From: Henricia sp. BOLD:AAB3569
Lineage: Eukaryota > Echinodermata > Asteroidea > Spinulosida > Echinasteridae
Length of the DNA: 64,000 nt
Assembly: GCA_037783545.1 (NCBI GenBank)
Contig: JBBELK010000832.1
Coordinates: 62,001 to 126,000 of the forward strand
Reading direction: 5' to 3'
The position numbers and the translations under genes are program-made. This document shows, piece by piece, positions 46,954 to 57,399 of the stretch (its first letter is position 1; each line of letters opens with the position of its first letter). Under the pieces are notes generated by a model. The model was given only the letters and a program-made list of their open reading frames with translations. It searched no databases and was not told the DNA's origin.

Positions 46954-47558
46954 ACGTATGCGTACACGTACTTTTAGAAGGCTAAAAGTAATTTTCTGAG
47001 GTTTACATTGGGACGTTATCATTTTGTAGGTTACACTTTTAGCCCTTTACCAATTTAATCCCATTCGGCCGTGGTGCAATCATGCTACACGACCTTACTT
47101 GTCCAAAAACTGTCAAATTTCTGATTTGCATTCCAAATCAGACATTTAAAAACACACCATGGAGGTCCTTGTAATCTCAAGACTTTTGTACCCTTGTCGT
47201 TCTTTTCCCATGATGCCCTAAACATCAGAAACCGATAAACTGGAGTAAAATTCTGGAAGAATTCGAAAATTATCAAACAGATTGGTGACTGTACTTCTTT
47301 CTATAGCGTCTAAAAGAAATTAGTCCCACCAACGCGGATAAATTTTGTTTACACTATGTTAAGCCTAAACTGGTCCCCTGTCCATATATTAACTTCCCCT
47401 TCGTCGTATATGAGCAAGAGCAGCGTAGCGCACATGGACAGGGGACCAGTCTAGGCTTAACATAGTGTAAGGCTAAAAGTATAACCTACAAAATGAAAAC
47501 GTCCCAATGTAAACGTCAGAAAATCACTTTTAGCCTTCTAAATGTATCGTACGCGTAT
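46954..47558. mobile_element. 605-bp inverted-repeat element with a second palindrome inside
   Basis: The outer arms share TTTACATTGGGACGTT and TTTTAGAAGGCTAAAAGT (46954-47042 and 47468-47558 inverted). Inside, 47350-47470 is another palindrome (TTAAGCCTAAACTGGTCCCC and complement). The remaining centre is unassigned. Confidence 0.75.
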
Positions 47559-47564
47559 CAGTCG

Positions 47565-48950
47565 GCTTGCAAAACCTCCATAATATTGGAAAACAACCAA
47601 TGTTTAAGTCTAACTTCTAATATAAATAGATTCAACCCAACAGAAAGAATTAAATTAAATAACCACTCAAAAAGTTTACATTAATATTTAGGATCGAAAA
47701 ACATTCAACAAGTTCCTTGAATTAACACACGGCATCTCATGCAGTGGCGACCAGTGAACGGAACTGAATTGCAGTAAAAAACCTCTGGCACAAAGACAAC
47801 AAAAACCCATGAAACAAATTTGGAAGACACTGCTTCTGTCATTGCCATAAATAATCACACACACATTGTAGTGAAACATGAAAAACTTCTTGCTTCGTGC
47901 TGCATAATGTACACGTATGGTACCGGTATACCATTGTGTCTAACATTGTGTCTAAAATTGGAAACCTGGCTGGAGGGGCACATAGTTGAACAGACTGGTA
48001 GCTAGTCTACCCTTTGTTATCAAGTATGGCCAGCTGGTCCGGTTGCTATGCCAACAGGATAATCTGTCCACCACATGGCCCACTGTAGGCTGATTGAAAC
48101 CATCACACAATTTACACAATAAACAATGCTGCTGTTAACAGACCAATTTTGGAATTGTACAAAACAATGTGCAAGTGCAGTGGTCTGTTTATGAAAATCA
48201 CTTATGTGGCCTTGGACTGAAACCAATTTAAAAGAAGTGGGGATTAAATAAAAATCAATTATTTAACAAGTGATCAACTGTTTATTTCCCATTTATTTGT
48301 TGGTTCACTTCAGTGATGTGGTATTGTTCACTGGGCAAGGATGCATAGTTAACTGCAAATTGGTGGATATAGGTCTACATTGTATTTCTTCTTCCATGGT
48401 GTTTTTCGTTTGTGTGTGGTAGATCTTTTTAAAACACAGACATTGATTTCAAAGAACCCGTTTACATGCAAATTGTGAAGAAGAAAAATCAAGTTTGAGA
48501 ATAGCGTTTTGCAAATAGTAAAAACTGACAAATAAAACAAAATACTTTTAAAAAGAAACTACATCATGCTCAATATATTTTGTATTATGTAAACTTCTTG
48601 TGATTTTAAATGTTAATTGTATGCCCCCTCGCAATGTACATTGTACTTTCATTCATTGTTTTGTTTGTGATAATATGTGCAATGCCAATGGCTTTTTCCT
48701 TGGGAAAAACAAGACAATACCAGCCACTGCCTGGGACCGCCATTCACACAAGATAGACACAATTTGCAAAAATTCCAAATTTATTTTCTAAATTATTAAA
48801 ATTGTGGCTTTTTTAAATTGTGTTTTTACCATTAAATTAGCATTTATAAAATGGTTTATAGGTCATAACAAGGCAAATCCGCAGTGTCCGTGTATGGTAA
48901 TCTTGCCACAAAACGATGCAGATCCCCTTGATAATCATGCCATTCAGCTC
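47565..48950. other. No gene seen
   Basis: AT-rich. Short open frames only, and no family relatives recognised. Confidence 0.4.
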
Positions 48951-48959
48951 AAAGTACGT
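48951..48959 (+). repeat. Left copy of 9-bp target site duplication AAAGTACGT
   Basis: Matches 50770-50778 exactly in direct orientation and abuts the palindromic element. Confidence 0.75.
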
Positions 48960-50769
48960 TACTTCCAAATACTGAAAGCCGTCCAGATCAAACTGTACGG
49001 CTTTCAAGAACAGCATTTTTCCCCCCATCAAAACCGTTGGCAAAATGGAATCTTTAGTTTACTCATTTTACAGGAAATTGCTATTTTTGGTAAAATATGA
49101 ATCTCCACACGTTCTACATACCTCCCTGGCTGAAATTGTCTGAAAAGTGGCGTACATTCGTCCGTAAAACCCGAATCTTTCAGGAGCAATCATACGGCAT
49201 GTCTTGTAGAATTTTTCCCCTTTTCAAGATGGCGGATGTAGACTCGGCGCAGTCGTTCTTTCGGCCACCAGCACGTACTAGCACGGTACAGACAAGGGGG
49301 GCGCTGTTCACATTTATTCGCTCTTGCCTGTGGGCATGTACCGTTCCGCCGGCCGGCGCTCCGCTGGCGAATCCACAGTCACTGACGCGAGTACACGTTA
49401 AAAATGTGATATATTTCCTCATGGCTTGCATCTCTGAATTGTTTATATATTTTTGTAAATTGATAGTTAGTTAGAAAACCTACAAGCTGTTTAATTATCG
49501 ACCAATTACTCTCAAAATGATTGTCCATGTATGACAATTGCGTTGTTTACACGTTGCCAATGTCTCAACTACGAATGAAGTATGATTTTTTCTTCAGCAA
49601 TTCCGTTAGATGACGAAAAATATTGCCACCCAACTCCCCTTCCCTCCCTCCCAATTAAACAAATTGTAAAACAAAAATCAGAAAGGACTCGATAAGAACC
49701 ACAGAACCTCTCGAAACTATACAATTCCAGGCGCCTATAGCTTTTGAGTAAGGATGCCGCCAACTTTTTTAAGCACCTGCAGCCGATTTCACGAAGCATT
49801 GCGCACTGCGTAAACCCACTTGCGCAACATTTTATTGCGTAAGTTGCGCAACATTCTTCCGAAGATAACACGCAGGCTATGAAGCTTGCGCCATTTGTCA
49901 AAAGTTGCGCAAGCTGCGCAATGCTTCGTGAAATCGGCTGCAGGTGCTTAAAAAAGTTGGCGGCATCCTTACTCAAAAGCTATAGGCGCCTGGAATTGTA
50001 TAGTTTCGAGAGGTTCTGTGGTTCTTATCGAGTCCTTTCTGATTTTTGTTTTACAATTTGTTTAATTGGGAGGGAGGGAAGGGGAGTTGGGTGGCAATAT
50101 TTTTCGTCATCTAACGGAATTGCTGAAGAAAAAATCATACTTCATTCGTAGTTGAGACATTGGCAACGTGTAAACAACGCAATTGTCATACATGGACAAT
50201 CATTTTGAGAGTAATTGGTCGATAATTAAACAGCTTGTAGGTTTTCTAACTAACTATCAATTTACAAAAATATATAAACAATTCAGAGATGCAAGCCATG
50301 AGGAAATATATCACATTTTTAACGTGTACTCGCGTCAGTGACTGTGGATTCGCCAGCGGAGCGCCGGCCGGCGGAACGGTACATGCCCACAGGCAAGAGC
50401 GAATAAATGTGAACAGCGCCCCCCTTGTCTGTACCGTGCTAGTACGTGCTGGTGGCCGAAAGAACGACTGCGCCGAGTCTACATCCGCCATCTTGAAAAG
50501 GGGAAAAATTCTACAAGACATGCCGTATGATTGCTCCTGAAAGATTCGGGTTTTACGGACGAATGTACGCCACTTTTCAGACAATTTCAGCCAGGGAGGT
50601 ATGTCATGTATGTAGAACGTGTGGAGATTCATATTTTACCAAAAATAGCAATTTCCTGTAAAATGAGTAAACTAAAGATTCCATTTTGCCAACGGTTTTG
50701 ATGGGGGGAAAAATGCTGTTCTTGAAAGCCGTACAGTTTGATCTGGACGGCTTTCAGTATTTGGAAGTA
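48960..50769. mobile_element. 1.81-kb near-perfect palindromic element with 9-bp target duplication
   Basis: The left arm (48960-49805) and right arm (49915-50769) are reverse complements over their whole length as far as I can read. The one clear difference is 9 extra bases (ATGACATAC) in the right arm near 50600. The arms begin TACTTCCAAATACTGAAAGC and are separated by a 109-bp loop. AAAGTACGT flanks the unit on both sides (48951-48959 and 50770-50778), as expected for a 9-bp target site duplication, the size typical of Mutator-like (MULE) elements. A small hairpin (GAAAGCCGT/ACGGCTTTC) lies just inside each end. No transposase is recognisable. The arms contain an ATG-initiated reading frame (49097-49474 and its mirror 50632-50246) of unknown meaning. 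Confidence 0.88.
49780..49940. mobile_element. MITE with CAGCCGATTTCACGAA termini at the palindrome centre
   Basis: The sequence opens CAGCCGATTTCACGAAGC and closes with its reverse complement. Relatives occur at 985-1170 and 37793-37845, so this 161-bp unit is a dispersed family and not just the loop of the large palindrome. It is rich in repeated TTGCGCAA words. Confidence 0.7.
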
Positions 50770-50778
50770 AAAGTACGT
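50770..50778 (+). repeat. Right copy of 9-bp target site duplication AAAGTACGT
   Basis: Matches 48951-48959 exactly in direct orientation and abuts the palindromic element. Confidence 0.75.
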
Positions 50779-51216
50779 ATGCCATTGCCGACGTGGCAGT
50801 CCGAGTACACCCACTAAACATGCTAAACATGGAGGTAGGAAAACATGTTTCAATCTTTACTTTGTAGGGAAGGGCCCAAGGAAGTGGGAAAAATAGACAA
50901 TAAAGCCACAAAACTAAACATCTCACTCATTTTGAACATTGAACATCACGATCCCATACACCAAAAAGTTAGCAAATAATAAAGAAACATTTCAAAGGTC
51001 ACACGCAACATACATCAGCGCAAGACGAAATAACTGGTTACCACGTGCACAGAGCCGGGCGGAAGTGACCCACACACAACAGTTGTGGTTTCGATATAAA
51101 ACGACCTGTGCATAAAACACTGTTAAATCTGAACACAACTAGCAAGCGAAGTTTACGAAAGGTGAACACCATCAAATGAACTAGAGAGGAAGGTTTTAAG
51201 TGAAAAATTTACTTAC

Positions 51217-51560
51217 GTTTTCTGTTTTGAGAAGCGTATTTCGTTGATATGTGTGTAATTTCATCAGCTAAGCAGGAGAAGTGCACAAAGGTTCCGCGCA
51301 CGAGGCGTGATTCATTGCATGCTCTGTGCATATCGCAGTCGAGTACGGCTCGTGACGTATGACGCTACTGGTCGCCTAGACAATCACCATGACCGCATAA
51401 TTGCAGACAATTTGCTAAATAAATCAAGTAATATCCCTCGTACGTCGTTTAACACCGCATGTAAATTGTGACATACAACTCTTAAAATGTAACGAAAACA
51501 CTTGTATTGGATTTTTTGGGCTTTTTGAGGGGCTAAAAACTGAATATTGCGGAATCTACA
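51217..51560 (-). promoter_or_regulatory. Candidate 5'-UTR exon and promoter for a minus-strand gene (possibly foxN2/3)
   Basis: On the minus strand the sequence ends AAACAGAAAAC followed by GTAAGTAAATTT, a strong donor at 51216-51211. The 350 bp above are free of recognised repeats, rich in CpG for this window, and contain an ACGTCA core near 51360. Further up at 51596-51632 lie two CCAAT-type motifs (AGCCAATAG and AACCAATCAG in plus-strand orientation). No long ORF is present, as expected for a 5' UTR. Assignment to foxN2/3 is inference: it is the only gene recognised and it needs an upstream exon. This would imply a first intron of about 42 kb. Confidence 0.3.
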
Positions 51561-51911
51561 GAGGGGAGCAGCGGATGAACAGTTGAATGAACAGCCAATA
51601 GTAGCGTGATAGCAACCAATCAGAAATCTTAGATACACTTGCTGGGTAATCCCCACGTGCCGAAAACCTTCGGCGCGCGAGGTTTGGATGGATGAATTTA
51701 TGTATTGTATGTTCAGAGTAGGTGATGTTTTTATTATCCTTTGTCGTCCGACTCATGATGGAAATAGATGTCCGTGGTTAAACCATGGAGGACAGAGTGT
51801 GTTGTTTACCAGTAATTCTTCGTAAACATTTTTTTTTTCGTAAACTCAATTTCCATCCATTTTCACTACTTCTGATGAAATATAGTTGTTGCTATTAGCC
51901 TATAGATAGTA

Positions 51912-52375
51912 TTCGAACACGTGCGAATACGCCATTTTGTAAGTCAAATAATTGTGGAAGTGATGTGCGTGCGCGTTGCGTGTGTCTCTGGTGGGCGTAG
52001 CGCGGTTTAGTTCACCAATGGGAGCCTTCGTACAGAGCGTTACGCGTGCTATGGACACACGCGGCGCGCGCGCGCATTGCTTCCGCAGTGGCGCGGCGTT
52101 GTTTGACACACGACATGACGTCATGAGAAAGCTATCAATTGAGCTCGTGCCAATGACGTCATTTTGGGAGTAAAACAATGCTGCGTCGTTGTGGAAGCAA
52201 TGTGCGTGCGCGTTGTGTGTCTCCATAGCGCGCGTAACGCGCTATGCTGAGGCTCCCATTGGTGAACTAAACCGCGTTACGCCAACCAGAGACACACACA
52301 ACGCGCACGCACATTGCTTTCACAATGACTCAGTATTATTTGACTCCCAAAATGGCATATTCGCACGTGTTCGAA
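51912..52375. mobile_element. 464-bp GC-rich fold-back element
   Basis: The ends TTCGAACACGTGCGAATACG and CATATTCGCACGTGTTCGAA pair. Several inner blocks occur two to four times in both orientations (TGCGTGCGCGTT, CCAATGGGAGCC, TAACGCG). It lies between the two candidate promoter islands. Confidence 0.78.
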
Positions 52376-52579
52376 AGGGGTCAATATACAAAAAGCTCAT
52401 GCACTGATGCATAATTTTATCTCGACAGTTTAAAGGTAACACCTGCCTACTGTTTACATGATTTAGTGATGTAGCAGCATTGACAATACTTTTTTGATGG
52501 TCGTTGTGAAAAAAGATCATCAAAATATCCCGTAATTTATATTACTAAAGAAGTGCACAATTAACAAAAACGGTCAAAA

Positions 52580-52925
52580 GACGGGTTATACTCTTTACCA
52601 GCCGTTGTAACTACGCGCGAGCCTCACGACTTTGTCACAAACGATTCGCTCTTCTCCTGCTCAGGATATCTCCAATTTTCTGCTCACTATTTCACTGGAC
52701 AGCCCGGACGACCGAATAGGAATTTCCGTTTTCTTTTGAGGAGTTGGCATCATGTTTTTTCTTCACGAACGTACACCGGAGCAACACGCCCGCACCGTGT
52801 GTGTGTGCACTCAGGCTATTTGCCGTGCTGCGCGGGGCAAATATCCCACACTCCACGGTAGCCTGCCGTAGCACGCACGTACACCCGTTCTCCGGACTCT
52901 CGAAACAAACAATTATCTTCGAATT
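52580..52925. promoter_or_regulatory. Second CpG-rich, repeat-free island, candidate promoter
   Basis: This stretch is CpG-dense compared with its surroundings (for example GCACGCACGTACACCCG and GCGCGGGGCAAATATCCC) and shows no inverted repeats or family members elsewhere in the window. Read on the minus strand it contains AACGGCTG|GTAAAGAG near 52600, which could act as a donor. It lies 1 kb above the other candidate promoter, with a fold-back element between. It may be an alternative first exon or simply unique DNA. Confidence 0.22.
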
Positions 52926-53082
52926 TTCACACTTATGTTTAACTTTGTTTCATACCTGTATAAATATAGTCTCTCTTTTGTCAATTACTTATAAATATTG
53001 GGGGGGAAATCAGAGTTGAATTTGGTGCAGTTCTGCAGTAACAAACTTTTATACGGCTGGAAATACAACTAACTCACAAGAC

Positions 53083-53130
53083 CACGTGACTTTTCGGAAC
53101 CAGAATTTGGTTCCAAAAAGTCACGTGACC
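53083..53130. repeat. Hairpin around GTCACGTGAC
   Basis: ACGTGACTTTTCGGAACCAG pairs with GGTTCCAAAAAGTCACGTGA. Each arm carries an E-box CACGTG. Confidence 0.7.
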
Positions 53131-53449
53131 TTGAATTTTTTTAAAAGTGCTCAAAAACGGCCAAATTTGACGGCGTCTTTTCAGGATATATCTAATTTAC
53201 TCTCGAAGGCGCTTCAAAATAATGTATGGGTCTATTTCGAGCCCAAAATAGCCCAACAAAGCCGGTGTGTTCCTTTAATAGTTTTTAAAGAGCTACCTTG
53301 TATTTAATTTAGACTAACACGTTTGTTAGGCGTCATTTCAAATAAATATTGTTTCGGGGTCGGGTTTGGGGACTTGCGTTACAAATAGTTACATCATCCA
53401 ATCAGAACGATTTGTATCTTTCGGTTGACGGATTTCATCGTGTTACATC

Positions 53450-53669
53450 TAAAGCCCCAGTACACCATTTGCAGTTACCCTAAATTTTACTTCACCAGTT
53501 GACAAGAAAAACCCGACTAAAAGTGTTGATGTAAATGGTATAAACAAATACCATGTAATTTTCCCCGTGAAAATGGTACCTTTTTGAGAAACTGCCAGCT
53601 GAAGGTGCTTAACAATCATCTGCAGGTGATTTTTTTCACCATTTATTCAATACAAAACCATGCATTAAT
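53450..53669. mobile_element. TTAA-type MITE, CATTTGCAGT family, truncated copy
   Basis: TAAAGCCCCAGTACACCATT and CAGTTGACAAGAAAAACCC. It stops where the next TTAA-type element (53670) begins, so the two are fused or one inserted into the other. Confidence 0.65.
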
Positions 53670-54320
53670 TTTAAAGGCAGTATATGGTATCTCGAAAATC
53701 AGAAATGTTTACGCCTAACTTACACAATATAAACATGATGACCGTAGAAAACCTCCCCTGAAATGGTTTTGTCTGAAGTGCTATAGTCTTTGAGAAATGA
53801 GTAAAACAATTAGTTTTATTTATTTATTTATTTATTCAACACATCCAACAGCGGAGGGACCGCCAATTACAGGAGTGGGAGCAAGTGTGGTTGAGTGCCT
53901 TGCTCAAGGGCACAGGTGCCACAACCCGTCGCGGCCCGGAATCGAACCTACATTCTAGTACTAGCACAGGAACTTAAGTTCGACACACTAGACCGCTCGG
54001 CCATAACACCCCACAATTGAATTTTCGTCAATTAAATTGAATTTTCGTCTCATGAGACGAAAATTCAATTCGCCCCAAAACCATTTCGCCCAAGTGCCAT
54101 TTCGCCCCAAAACCACTTCGCCCGAGTGCCATTTCGCCCCAAAACCACTTCGAAGTGGTTTTGGGGCGAAATGACTGCAAACCCCTTTTTGACTGTTTTC
54201 TCAAAAGTTATAGACGAAGTAAGGAGCTGGTTTTTGCTCAGGTTAGTTTTAATCATGCATATCTTCAATCACACAGGGGGATAATATTTGTAACAGTTTA
54301 CCAATCATGTTTTCTAAGGT
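53670..54320. mobile_element. TTAA-type MITE with CTTCGCCC minisatellite, copy 2, SINE-interrupted
   Basis: Reverse-orientation relative of 31154-31668 and 62913-63385, from TTAAAGGCAGTATATGGTAT to CAGTTTACCAATCATGTTTT. A SINE is inserted at 53812-54012. A 14-bp-arm perfect palindrome (GAATTTTCGTCTCATGAGAC centre) lies at 54040-54068. Confidence 0.8.
53812..54012 (-). mobile_element. tRNA-derived SINE inserted in a MITE
   Basis: On the minus strand it starts GGTGTTATGGCCGAGCGGTC (pol III A box TGGCCGAGCGG) and has the B box GGTTCGATTCC. Then comes CCCTTGAGCAAGGCACTC, similar to the segment that follows the tRNA head in MIR/Deu-type vertebrate SINEs, and it ends in an (AATA)n tail. The short direct repeat ACAATT flanks it (53806-53811 and 54013-54018). 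Confidence 0.85.
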
Positions 54321-54814
54321 AGGCCTATATATGGAGTGCCGAAGTGTGACGTGTCACACCATTGCAAAAGCACGGGAAAACGGTTCAGTGATTTTAGTGT
54401 AGAGCCATTGCCCAGTCAACTAACAATAGTGTGACGTATTCACCTCGGTATAGTCTAGTGGCTGAAATTTATATAACTTATAAGGCAGTCTATCAACATT
54501 ATTCTTTAGTTCTGTATGTAATGTTGTTGTTCCTGTTTTTAAAAGTTTTTCAATCATGTATTCTGTCTTCAATCGAAACCGATGCCTTCTGCACAAGCAC
54601 AAGTATACCACATGTTTTATTTTAATGCGAAAAAGCGATACTGTAAACCATAAATAAAATTATGTACCTTAACTTTTCAAAAGCCACCTAAAGCATCGCC
54701 TTTGTTACTTTCCTTTTCCCCACTGATTATCGGTTCGTTTTATTTTTGATTAGCCCTGGCAGGTTTTGTTTTAGCAAGGGCCCATGATATGCTATTTTTA
54801 TCAATGGAGCTCCA

Positions 54815-56640
54815 TGCTTCGCAGCCATGCAGGAATATGGACACTATACTATTATACCGACTTGTTCATCAATATGGGGCGATGTCACGGACCTACCTGG
54901 GGACTATTTAGAGCATGAACTATGTTTGTAAGCTTGGTATATATATATTGCTTTTCCATAGGCCTATACCTTGCTGAGTCTTGCCATTGCAGCAGTGGCT
55001 GTTGCGATCCTGATTCTTACTTCTTCAGAGCAGCTGCCATATGCATCATTAGACAGGTCGCTCCCAAGTAGGTTGAAAGTGTCTACCTCCTCGAGTTTCT
55101 GTCCAGTCATGTATAATCCGTATTGGTGATGTTTGTACTGTTGACCATGACTTTGCTCTTTTCTGTGCTAACTTCGAAGCCATAGGCCCCCGCTCTGTGA
55201 GCTTGTTTGCGAGGTTCTGCAATTATTCTGAATTACTGCCACCCATCAGGTCTTTATCGCTGGCGGTACCTGTAGTACCTATGGAGGTGGAGGTGTGGTG
55301 GTAATAGAGAGTCTCCAGCATGATTCGCTCAAAGATGTTGAATGGGTTGGGTGAGAGTATATAGGCACCCCTGCCGCACTCCAACTGTCGTCTGGATCGG
55401 CTCGCCGATCTGGCTGTTGAGGAGTACTGCACTGCTGGGATTCTTGCGCAGAGATTATATTGTTTTATTCAGGCCCTCCCTAATGCCGAAGCCCCTCATC
55501 GCATGCCATAGACCATCACGCCAGACTCAGTCGAATGCCCTTTTAAAATCAATGAAGTTGTGGAACAGAACGCGTTGGTGCTAAAGGTGCTTCTCGATTA
55601 TGACTCTGCAATTAAAGATCTGCTCTAGGCCTACAGTGTTCCTGCCCAGAAACCAGCCTGCTTCTCCGATAGTATAGTTGCTCTGTAATACTCTTCAAGC
55701 GGTTGATGATGATTCTTAGCATGATCTTGCTGGGATGGCTGATGATACTGATTGTCCTGTAGTTTTGGAAAAGTCTGAGACTTCCTTTTCTTGGGGAGCG
55801 GTCCGACAAGAGATTGCGTCCAAGCTTTTGGCCACACGCTTTTGGCCACTCTATTTTGTCTTCCAGATTTTGTCTCCCAGATCCTTGCTATAGCTTTTTT
55901 CCTCCATGCTTCAGAAGCTCCGACGGGATGTTGTCTATTCCCGGGGACTTGCCTGCTTTCAGACTGCGCACAGCATGACGAGAAGGTCTGCAACCTCACT
56001 TCTGCCTGTCTGGTTGTTATAGGATGGTGGTGTCAGGATGGAGGGGGCAGTCTTACAATACTTACTGTCCAGTAGACAGCGGTGCTTTCCGTCAGAAGGT
56101 TGCCACTGCTGTCTTCAATGACCGATGACTTGTGCTGCTGGGTTCTGGTGAGTGCCTTAAGTTTATAGGGTGTTGTACTAAGCTTTCTTGCTGTTACCTG
56201 TGGAAAGGCCTTCCTCTATGTCAGCACACCGCCCTTCGATCCAGTCTTCTTTTGCCTTTCTCAAATTCCTTATGTGCCTGTTGATCAGTTTGTACTGCAG
56301 GGTGGTGGTTTCCGGGTATTTTGTACCTTGCTTTCTTCGGGGATCTTCTTTTGTCGTACTTGTCTAGGATGTCATTGGTGACCCAAGGCTGCTTCTTTTT
56401 CCCCGTTTCCCGAGTATTGTTTTTGCATGCTGTTTTTAACAGTACCCCTTTTATATCGTCAGCAATGGCGTTGATGTCCTCGTGTAGTAAATTTAGTGCT
56501 GCAAACTTCCCAATCATGTGGCCTGGAACTCCTTTGCAATTCTGGAGCCTTTGAGTCTCTCCAGGTCAAAGCGGATGCGAGGGCTGCTCTTGGACTTTGT
56601 CGTCTTAAACTTAAGCTTGAGGCTGCTGTGATTAGGGACG
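54815..56640 (-). pseudogene. Decayed RTE-like non-LTR retrotransposon (endonuclease C-terminus, linker and reverse transcriptase)
   Basis: On the minus strand, fragments in all three frames line up as one ancestral open reading frame. From the 5' side they give RIRFDLERLK (about 56550-56580); the EN-RT linker KKQPWVTNDILDKYDKRR (about 56350-56410); the RT motif NYRTISIISHPSKIMLR (about 55700-55750); a QAGF motif near 55650; and FIDFKRAFD with the first catalytic aspartate, followed by a stop (about 55530-55560). Then come LFNIFERIMLETL (about 55300-55350), DKDLMGGSNSE where an FADD box is expected (about 55225-55260), and FLHGCEAW (about 54820-54845). Several frameshifts and stops interrupt it, and the FADD motif is destroyed. 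The N-terminal endonuclease is missing above 56640. The order and motifs fit an RTE/BovB-related element. It is inactive. Confidence 0.85.
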
Positions 56641-57015
56641 TGTATGATAAAAACCCAACTGGAGTGCATTTAAGTCAGCTCAGAGCCTTAAGACAAAACA
56701 ATGAAAAAGTGTGTTCATGCTTTTAAGAAATTGTCCGAAGGTACCGTCCTACTTAGGTTGGTACGTCGCGGTAATCAAGAGCTTAGATTCATTCACATAG
56801 GAGCGTCCTTGAAAGAAATGTGTGTGCACACGCATTTATACAAATTAATCTTTAATTATTGTTCATTATACATGTAAAAAAAAGAAGATATTTTGGAAGG
56901 AACCACTTTTATCTTCCATTTCAGTAAGATTTTATCGGTCAAACTGTTGATTAAATTTCGGGTCATGCGGGTTTTAATCTCTTAATTGAGCGTGTCCAAA
57001 AACGATTTCGTCATT

Positions 57016-57229
57016 TACACTGCAAAAATTGAGGTGTTAAATTAACACCAGTGAGTTTGTCTTATACAGATACCAAGTTTGGTGTTAAAATGGCCATGGG
57101 TGTTAGTTTTTTTTTATACTCAATTTGAATAAATGCATTATTTTTATACTTGTGGTGTTAAAACTTAACAACAGGCTATATAATACAACACCACTTGTGT
57201 TATTTTAACACCACAGTTTTTGCAGTGTA
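57016..57229. mobile_element. TA-flanked MITE, ACACTGCAAAAA termini
   Basis: TACACTGCAAAAATTGAGGTG at the left (first 20 bases) and CAGTTTTTGCAGTGTA at the right. GGTGTTAAAA and its complement recur inside. 214 bp. Confidence 0.78.
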
Positions 57230-57399
57230 TCTTTCTTTTTATTGGTCGACCATTTAAACAAAATTATTTATACATTTCATATATTTTACACTTGATTACA
57301 TTCGGTTAAATTGCAAGTCACTTCTATACATGTCAACCACACACATGTAAATACATCAAGCAAATTAACATATATGTCTTCTTCGGGTTATTGTGTACG

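Noticed and set aside
48954-50760. Open frames of 83-135 codons within the large palindrome as protein genes
   Set aside because: They occur in mirror-image pairs only because the arms are inverted copies. No domain is recognised and there is no splice or promoter context.
51060-51130. Plus-strand TATA promoter (GATATAAAACG)
   Set aside because: A TATA-like word and an ETS-like GCGGAAGTG are present, but no downstream exon, ORF or donor on the plus strand supports a gene.
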